64,000 nt of DNA from contig NZ_BAAADV010000002.1 of assembly GCF_039522665.1 (NCBI RefSeq), positions 62,001 through 126,000 of the forward strand, written 5' to 3'. This DNA is from Natronoarchaeum mannanilyticum (GTDB taxonomy: Archaea; Halobacteriota; Halobacteria; Halobacteriales; Natronoarchaeaceae). Within the stretch, counting starts at the first letter, position 1, and every line of letters starts with the position of its first letter. Made by a program: the position numbers and the translations under genes. Positions 59,556-64,000 of this stretch are shown here, piece by piece. The notes under the pieces are model-generated. The model saw only the letters and a program-made list of their open reading frames with translations, ran no database searches and was not told where the DNA came from.

Positions 59556-60584
59556 ATGAATATTGGAACGATCCTCGACGAACTCGGGTTGGACGCGCTC
59601 GCACCGGGGGACACCGATCGCCCCGACGCCGGACCGGACGGTCCGCTCCAGGACGACGACGAGGAATCCGACGAGGACGGGGAGTCGTCCGAGGCTGAGA
59701 CGACCGAGGAGTCGTCCTCCGACGACGGCGGCAGTTCCGGCGGCGGTCTGTTCGGCGGTCGGTCGAACGACGACGAGGACGGCGAACTGGTCGAGCGGAT
59801 CAACGATTTCGAGTACGAGCTCTCGGAGATCCGTAACGACGTCGAGCAAAACGAGGCCTCGATCGACGGTCTCGAGAGCGAACAGCTCGACATCAACGAG
59901 CGGATGGACCGGATCGAGGAGCACAACGCGACGCTGCTGGGCGTCTACGACCAGCTCACCGAAGGCGTCAACCCGTTCGCCCGTGACTGGGAGCAGTCCG
60001 AGGAACGCCGGGATACCGGGGACTCGACGTACGGCGTCATTCCCGACGACGAGTCGGACAGCCCGGGCCGCGACGAAAATCTCCAGCGCAACGGGGGCAG
60101 TTCGTCGGCGGCGTCCCGCAGCGCCGAGTCGGCCGACGGCCGGTCGCCCGACGCCCGATCGTCCGCCGACGGCGACGACGAGCCGATGCCGACCGACCCC
60201 GAACCGTCCGGTCCGGAAGCCCCCAGTTCGACGCCGGTCCCCGAGTCGCCGCCGTCGGGGACGACGCCGCCGGAGAACGGTCCCTACCTGACGGAGTTCG
60301 CCGACACGTACGCGACGGACGTGCTCGTGATGGAGTGGCTCGCGATGCTGATCGACGCGGCCGGCGAGGAGGGCGCGCTGAAGGCGCTCGACCACTACGA
60401 CCGCATCGACTGGGTGAGCGAGTCGATCCGCCGGGAGCTGGAGGTCGTGCTCAGCGGCGCGTGGAGCGAATCCGACGCCGAGCCCCGCAACGACCTCAAC
60501 ACCGACGTCCACGACCGGAGCTTCCGGTTTATCGCCCGGCTCTCCCAGCAGGCCCAGCTCGCCAAGACCGACGGACGGAGGTGA
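59556..60584 (+). CDS. arlCE: Archaellum accessory protein ArlC/E (FlaC/E fusion type)
   Basis: The 342-residue product starts MNIGTILDELGLDALAP. It has an acidic Ser-rich linker, a coiled coil (about 85-135, with DFEYELSEIRNDVEQNEASI), a second long disordered linker, and the conserved C-terminal FlaD/E domain (YLTEFADTYATDVLVMEWL...). In euryarchaea ArlC/D/E form a cytoplasmic ring around the motor and receive chemotaxis input through CheF. The ATG at 59556 fits the family; the upstream GTG at 59517 does not. It heads the operon arlCE-F-G-H-I-J. Confidence 0.88.
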   Translation: MNIGTILDELGLDALAPGDTDRPDAGPDGPLQDDDEESDEDGESSEAETTEESSSDDGGSSGGGLFGGRSNDDEDGELVERINDFEYELSEIRNDVEQNEASIDGLESEQLDINERMDRIEEHNATLLGVYDQLTEGVNPFARDWEQSEERRDTGDSTYGVIPDDESDSPGRDENLQRNGGSSSAASRSAESADGRSPDARSSADGDDEPMPTDPEPSGPEAPSSTPVPESPPSGTTPPENGPYLTEFADTYATDVLVMEWLAMLIDAAGEEGALKALDHYDRIDWVSESIRRELEVVLSGAWSESDAEPRNDLNTDVHDRSFRFIARLSQQAQLAKTDGRR

Positions 60585-60590
60585 GCAGGG

Positions 60591-61037
60591 ATGGGGTTCA
60601 GCACCAGCGCCGCGGTCGCCGTGGTCTCGATCGGCTTTCTGATCAGCGTGGGGCTACTGTATCCCGCGGTCGAACAGTCCGTCCAGGACGTTTCGGATGC
60701 GACCGACACTCGTGAGGATCGAATGCTCGACACCCGTAACAGCGACGCCGCCCTCTCCGACGTGACCTACAACAACACGACCGACGTCCTCAACGTGACC
60801 GTCAACAACACGGGCACCGTCACGATGGACGTCGCCGGCACGGACCTGCTCGTGGACGGCGAAATAGCGACGAACCGGACGACGTACGTCGACGGCGTCG
60901 CGGACCGCGAACTCTGGGTCGCCGGCGAACAGCTTCGCATCGAGGCCCGCGACGTGCGGACGGCGCCCGAACGGGTCGTCGTCGTGACCGGGACGGGACT
61001 CGAACGATCGACGACCGGGATAACGGTGGTGAGCTAG
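60591..61037 (+). CDS. arlF: Archaellum stator protein ArlF
   Basis: The 148-residue product has one N-terminal membrane helix (TSAAVAVVSIGFLISVGLLY), a short coiled region and a beta-sandwich domain with NVTVNNTGTVTMDVAGTDL. ArlF binds the S-layer from outside and, with ArlG, is the stator of the archaellum motor. It begins 6 bases after arlCE and abuts arlG without a gap. Confidence 0.92.
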   Translation: MGFSTSAAVAVVSIGFLISVGLLYPAVEQSVQDVSDATDTREDRMLDTRNSDAALSDVTYNNTTDVLNVTVNNTGTVTMDVAGTDLLVDGEIATNRTTYVDGVADRELWVAGEQLRIEARDVRTAPERVVVVTGTGLERSTTGITVVS

Positions 61038-61499
61038 ATGGCGAGCGTCTCCGTCTCCCACCTGATAATCTTCATTGCCGCGCTGACGGTGTCGGTCGGC
61101 GTCGCGACGACGCTGACGGTCAACGTCCAGAGCATGACCGTTTCGATGGACGAGCGCGGCGAGAGCGTCGCGAAGGACATCGAGACGGACGTGACGATCA
61201 TCAGCGACCCGGGCAGCCCGGCGTCGATCTACGACGCGGACAACGAGAGCGTCACGCTGCTGGTCAAAAACACGGGCGACAGGGCGATCGAGGTCGGGAC
61301 CGATCCCCCCGACGTGTTGATCGACGGGCAGTACCAGCCCGCGCCGACCGTCGCCGTCGTCAGCGACCCCGACGGGGCGACGTGGGGCGAGGGCGACGTG
61401 CTCCGCGTCGTCGTCTCGAAGTCCCTGGCGGAGGGGGAACACCGCGCGACGGTCCGCGTCAACTCGGCCGAAGATACCTTGCGGTTCCGCGTCAACTGA
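61038..61499 (+). CDS. arlG: Archaellum stator protein ArlG
   Basis: The 153-residue product has an N-terminal membrane helix (SHLIIFIAALTVSVGVATTL) and a beta-sandwich with LLVKNTGDRAIEV and VLIDGQ. ArlG pairs with ArlF and forms filaments that connect the motor to the S-layer. Its ATG follows the arlF stop directly, and arlH starts 7 bases after its own stop. Confidence 0.92.
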   Translation: MASVSVSHLIIFIAALTVSVGVATTLTVNVQSMTVSMDERGESVAKDIETDVTIISDPGSPASIYDADNESVTLLVKNTGDRAIEVGTDPPDVLIDGQYQPAPTVAVVSDPDGATWGEGDVLRVVVSKSLAEGEHRATVRVNSAEDTLRFRVN

Positions 61500-61506
61500 C
61501 CTGACC

Positions 61507-62259
61507 ATGCCTGACCTGTACAATCTCGGACTGGAGGAACGCGACCGGGTGAACCCGTCGCTCGGCGGCGGGCTTCCCGAGGGGAGCATCGTGCTGCTGG
61601 AGGGCCAACACGGCGCCGGCAAGAGCGTCATCACCCAGCGGTTCTGTTACGGGCTCTGCGAGACCGGCACCAACGTCACCTACGTCTCCGCCGAGCTGAC
61701 CGCCGGCGGCCTGATCAAGCAGATGGGATCGATGGAGTACGACGTCGTCGACCACCTGCTGCGCGAGCAGCTGCTGTTCCTCCACGCCGACGTCGACACC
61801 AAGGATACGATCAACGGCGACGACCCCGAGGAGACCGAGGGGCGGGAGCTGCTCACCCAGCTCATGCGCGCGGAGGTGATGTGGCGCAGCGACGTGATCA
61901 TCTTCGACGGGTTCGACTCGATCCTCCTGCACGACCCCCACTACGAGGCGATCAGCGAGCGCGACGACGCCGACGACATCATGCAGAACCTCATCACGTT
62001 CTTCCGCCAGATCGTCGGTCAGGGCAAGACGGTTATTCTGACGGTTAACCCGGACTCGCTCCCGAAGAACGCCCTGCGTCCGCTCCGGGACGTCTCTGAC
62101 GTCTATCTCTCCCTGGATATGGAGGCGATCGGCAACGAGGTCCGTCGGAGGATGGTCGTCAAGAAGTTCGCGGGGATGGGCAACCAGGTCGACGACAACA
62201 TCGGCTTCGCCGTCCAGTCCGGCCGCGGGCTGACGATCGTGACCAGGACGGTGGCCTGA
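61507..62259 (+). CDS. arlH: Archaellum KaiC-like ATPase ArlH
   Basis: The 250-residue RecA/KaiC-fold protein has Walker A GQHGAGKS (about 38-45), Walker B VIIFDGFDS and a late GRGLTIVTRTVA. ArlH binds ATP and acts as a regulatory switch on the ArlI hexamer. Spacing of 7 bases from arlG and 3 from arlI shows co-transcription. Confidence 0.95.
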   Translation: MPDLYNLGLEERDRVNPSLGGGLPEGSIVLLEGQHGAGKSVITQRFCYGLCETGTNVTYVSAELTAGGLIKQMGSMEYDVVDHLLREQLLFLHADVDTKDTINGDDPEETEGRELLTQLMRAEVMWRSDVIIFDGFDSILLHDPHYEAISERDDADDIMQNLITFFRQIVGQGKTVILTVNPDSLPKNALRPLRDVSDVYLSLDMEAIGNEVRRRMVVKKFAGMGNQVDDNIGFAVQSGRGLTIVTRTVA

Positions 62260-62262
62260 ACG

Positions 62263-63951
62263 ATGACGGAACTGGGCACCCCGCAACTGACCGGCGAACT
62301 CGCCGACCTGGCGGACCAGCACGACCACCTTCGCGAACACCTCGAAGCGAAGCGCGAGGAACACGGCGAGTACCCCGCCTACACCGACGAACTGGAGGAC
62401 CGCCACGAGGTAGCGCGGCCGAACGTCATCTATCCGACCCGGGACGAACATCCCGTGTTCTGTCACGTCCACGGCGACGTCGGCTCGTCGACGACCTACT
62501 ACGTCGTCGAACCGACGCTCGACGCCGACGAGAAGGCGACGTTCAAAGACGTCCGCCAGCGCATCCTCGAGAAGAGCGTCAACAAGCCCGCGCCGAGCGA
62601 CGACCAGCAGTTCGTCGACCACATCGACGAGCTGCTCGGCGGCGTCACTCACGTCGGCGGGACGGCGACGGGCGTTCTCCAGCAGGTACTCGGAACCAGA
62701 ATATCGCTGTCGCGCCAGACGTACCACCGGATCCGGTACCGCCTCCAGCGCGACATCGTCGGCCTCGGTCCCCTGAATCCGGTGATGCAGGACCCGCAGA
62801 ACGAGGACATCCACGTCATCGGCCCCCACCAGTGCTACGTCGACCACGGCACCTACGGGATGCTGCCGACCACCGTGGACTTCGGAACGCCCGCCGAGTT
62901 CGAGAACTGGATCCGCAACATGGGCGAGCGGATGGACACGCCGGTCAGCGACTCGAACCCGATCATCGACTCGACGCTGCCCGACGGCTCGCGTATTAAC
63001 ATCATTTACTCCGACGACGTCTCCGTTCAGGGCCCTTCGCTGACGATCCGCCAGGGGGACGAAGTCCCGCTATCGGTGTTCCAGATCACCAAGTGGGGGA
63101 CGCTGTCGCCGAAGCTGGCGGCGTACCTCTGGCTCTGTCTGGAAAACGAGCAGACCGTGTTCGTCGTCGGCGAGACGGCGTCGGGCAAGACCACGACGCT
63201 GAACGCGATCACATCCTTCATCCCGCGGGACTCGAAGATCTACACCGCGGAGGACACCGCGGAGGTGCTGCCGCCCCACGACACCTGGCAGCAGCTTCTG
63301 ACCCGCGAGGGGCAGGGCGAGGACGACAGCTCGGACATCGACCTGTTCGACCTCGTCGCCGCGGCGCTGCGCTCCCGACCGGACTACATCATCGTTGGCG
63401 AGGTCCGCGGGGCCGAGGGCCAGATGGCGTTCCAGGCCGCCCAGACAGGCCACCCGGTGATGCTGACGTTCCACGCCTCGGACATCGTCTCGATGATCCA
63501 GCGCTTTACCGGCGAGCCGATCAACGTCCCCGAGACGTTCATGGACAACTGCGACGTCGCGCTGTTCCAGAACCGCGTCAAGCAGGGCGACCGCGTCCTC
63601 CGGCGCGTGACGAGCGTCCAGGAGATCGAGGGGTACTCGAAGGTCGACGACGGCGTCATCACTCAGCAGGCGTTCAAGTGGGACCCCCAGGACGACGACA
63701 TCGTGTTCACGGGGATGAACAACTCCCACGTCCTGGAAAACCAGATCGCCGAGCTGCTGGGCTACGAGAACACCCGCGACATCTACGACGAGCTCGAGCG
63801 GCGCGCCCAGATCATCGAGCGGCTGATCGAGGCCGACGTGCTGGGCTACGACGAGGTCAACGACGCCATCCACGTGTTCCAGCGCGACGGCGTCGAGTCG
63901 CTGCCGATCGACATCACGGGGCTCACCTCGTCGCCCCAGCCGACGGTCTGA
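62263..63951 (+). CDS. arlI: Archaellum assembly and rotation ATPase ArlI
   Basis: The 562-residue type IV pilus-like (GspE family) ATPase has a long N-terminal domain. Walker A GETASGKTT (about 306-314) follows, then an Asp box EDTAE, Walker B IIVGEVRGAE and a His box HPVMLTFHASD. The hexamer powers both filament assembly and rotation. Length is usual for haloarchaea. Confidence 0.95.
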   Translation: MTELGTPQLTGELADLADQHDHLREHLEAKREEHGEYPAYTDELEDRHEVARPNVIYPTRDEHPVFCHVHGDVGSSTTYYVVEPTLDADEKATFKDVRQRILEKSVNKPAPSDDQQFVDHIDELLGGVTHVGGTATGVLQQVLGTRISLSRQTYHRIRYRLQRDIVGLGPLNPVMQDPQNEDIHVIGPHQCYVDHGTYGMLPTTVDFGTPAEFENWIRNMGERMDTPVSDSNPIIDSTLPDGSRINIIYSDDVSVQGPSLTIRQGDEVPLSVFQITKWGTLSPKLAAYLWLCLENEQTVFVVGETASGKTTTLNAITSFIPRDSKIYTAEDTAEVLPPHDTWQQLLTREGQGEDDSSDIDLFDLVAAALRSRPDYIIVGEVRGAEGQMAFQAAQTGHPVMLTFHASDIVSMIQRFTGEPINVPETFMDNCDVALFQNRVKQGDRVLRRVTSVQEIEGYSKVDDGVITQQAFKWDPQDDDIVFTGMNNSHVLENQIAELLGYENTRDIYDELERRAQIIERLIEADVLGYDEVNDAIHVFQRDGVESLPIDITGLTSSPQPTV

Positions 63952-63952
63952 C

Positions 63953-64000
63953 GTGCCCGCCGAGCGCACCGCCGACTGCGGCTCCTTTCGCAAACTGTCT
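63953..64000 (+). CDS. arlJ: Archaellum platform protein ArlJ, first 16 codons only
   Basis: A GTG one base after the arlI stop opens a frame that runs to the window end, encoding a short hydrophilic start ending SFRKLS. The place next to arlI is always that of arlJ, the polytopic membrane platform, in euryarchaeal operons. The assignment is by position; the product itself lies outside. Confidence 0.65.
   Translation, partial: MPAERTADCGSFRKLS

Overview
The window is chromosomal DNA from a halophilic archaeon of the class Halobacteria. It is GC-rich apart from its left edge, and the proteins are acidic and rich in Asp and Glu. Many transcripts look leaderless, with a TATA-like box about 25-30 bases before the start codon. 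Exported proteins carry twin-arginine signals and surface proteins end in PGF-CTERM anchors. The window also has an S-layer-type glycoprotein, a Cdc48 AAA ATPase and an archaellum operon. I cannot name the genus from sequence alone.

Layout: 1-3161 is an AT-richer accessory edge with an AlbA_2/Schlafen-type fragment, an orphan acidic protein, a nuclease-like protein and a truncated tyrosine integrase. It ends at tRNA-Ile(GAU), where a 23-bp copy of the tRNA 3' end marks an old integration site. 3292-10254 holds FxsA, a winged-helix/zinc-finger protein, and an overlapping operon korB-nuoB-nuoCD-nuoI. That operon has the peripheral electron-transfer subunits of complex I with a 2-oxoacid:ferredoxin oxidoreductase beta subunit, but no KorA and no membrane-arm subunit. 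10825-20487 contains Trm5, tRNA-Thr(CGU), a GH3 glycosidase with a dockerin-like tail, a PRC-barrel protein, a TbsP-like regulator and a YcaO protein with a small zinc ribbon. 20515-30662 contains DUF63 and inositol monophosphatase-family proteins, a five-repeat surface protein, a GMC dehydrogenase with its small subunit, and tRNA-Leu(CAA) beside a broken duplicate.

30839-44774 contains PadR, MgtC/DUF4010, a class III aminotransferase, a PQQ-propeller lipoprotein, the S-layer-type glycoprotein with its long leader, a PAS histidine kinase, a secreted metalloprotease-like protein, an ERCC4 nuclease, a Gln/Gly-rich low-complexity protein and LarC. 45025-56573 contains Cdc48, small membrane proteins next to heme A synthase, an M24-fold protein without metal ligands, a malic enzyme/PTA fusion, an RNase HI-like protein and a DMT exporter. 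56836-64000 contains a surface beta-domain protein, a Ser-rich protein whose repeats encode serial DNA/RNA hairpins, and arlCE-F-G-H-I-J, the archaellum motor and assembly genes, cut by the window end.

The most unusual items are the membrane-arm-less KorB/NuoB/NuoCD/NuoI operon, and a dispersed non-coding element present three times (4011-4225 minus, 4321-4603 plus, 10437-10706 plus). In the two plus-strand copies one 5' arm can pair with either of two tandem 3' arms. Also notable are the hairpin-encoding coding repeats at 58735-59060 and a 42-45-base hairpin shared by two tRNA-associated scars.
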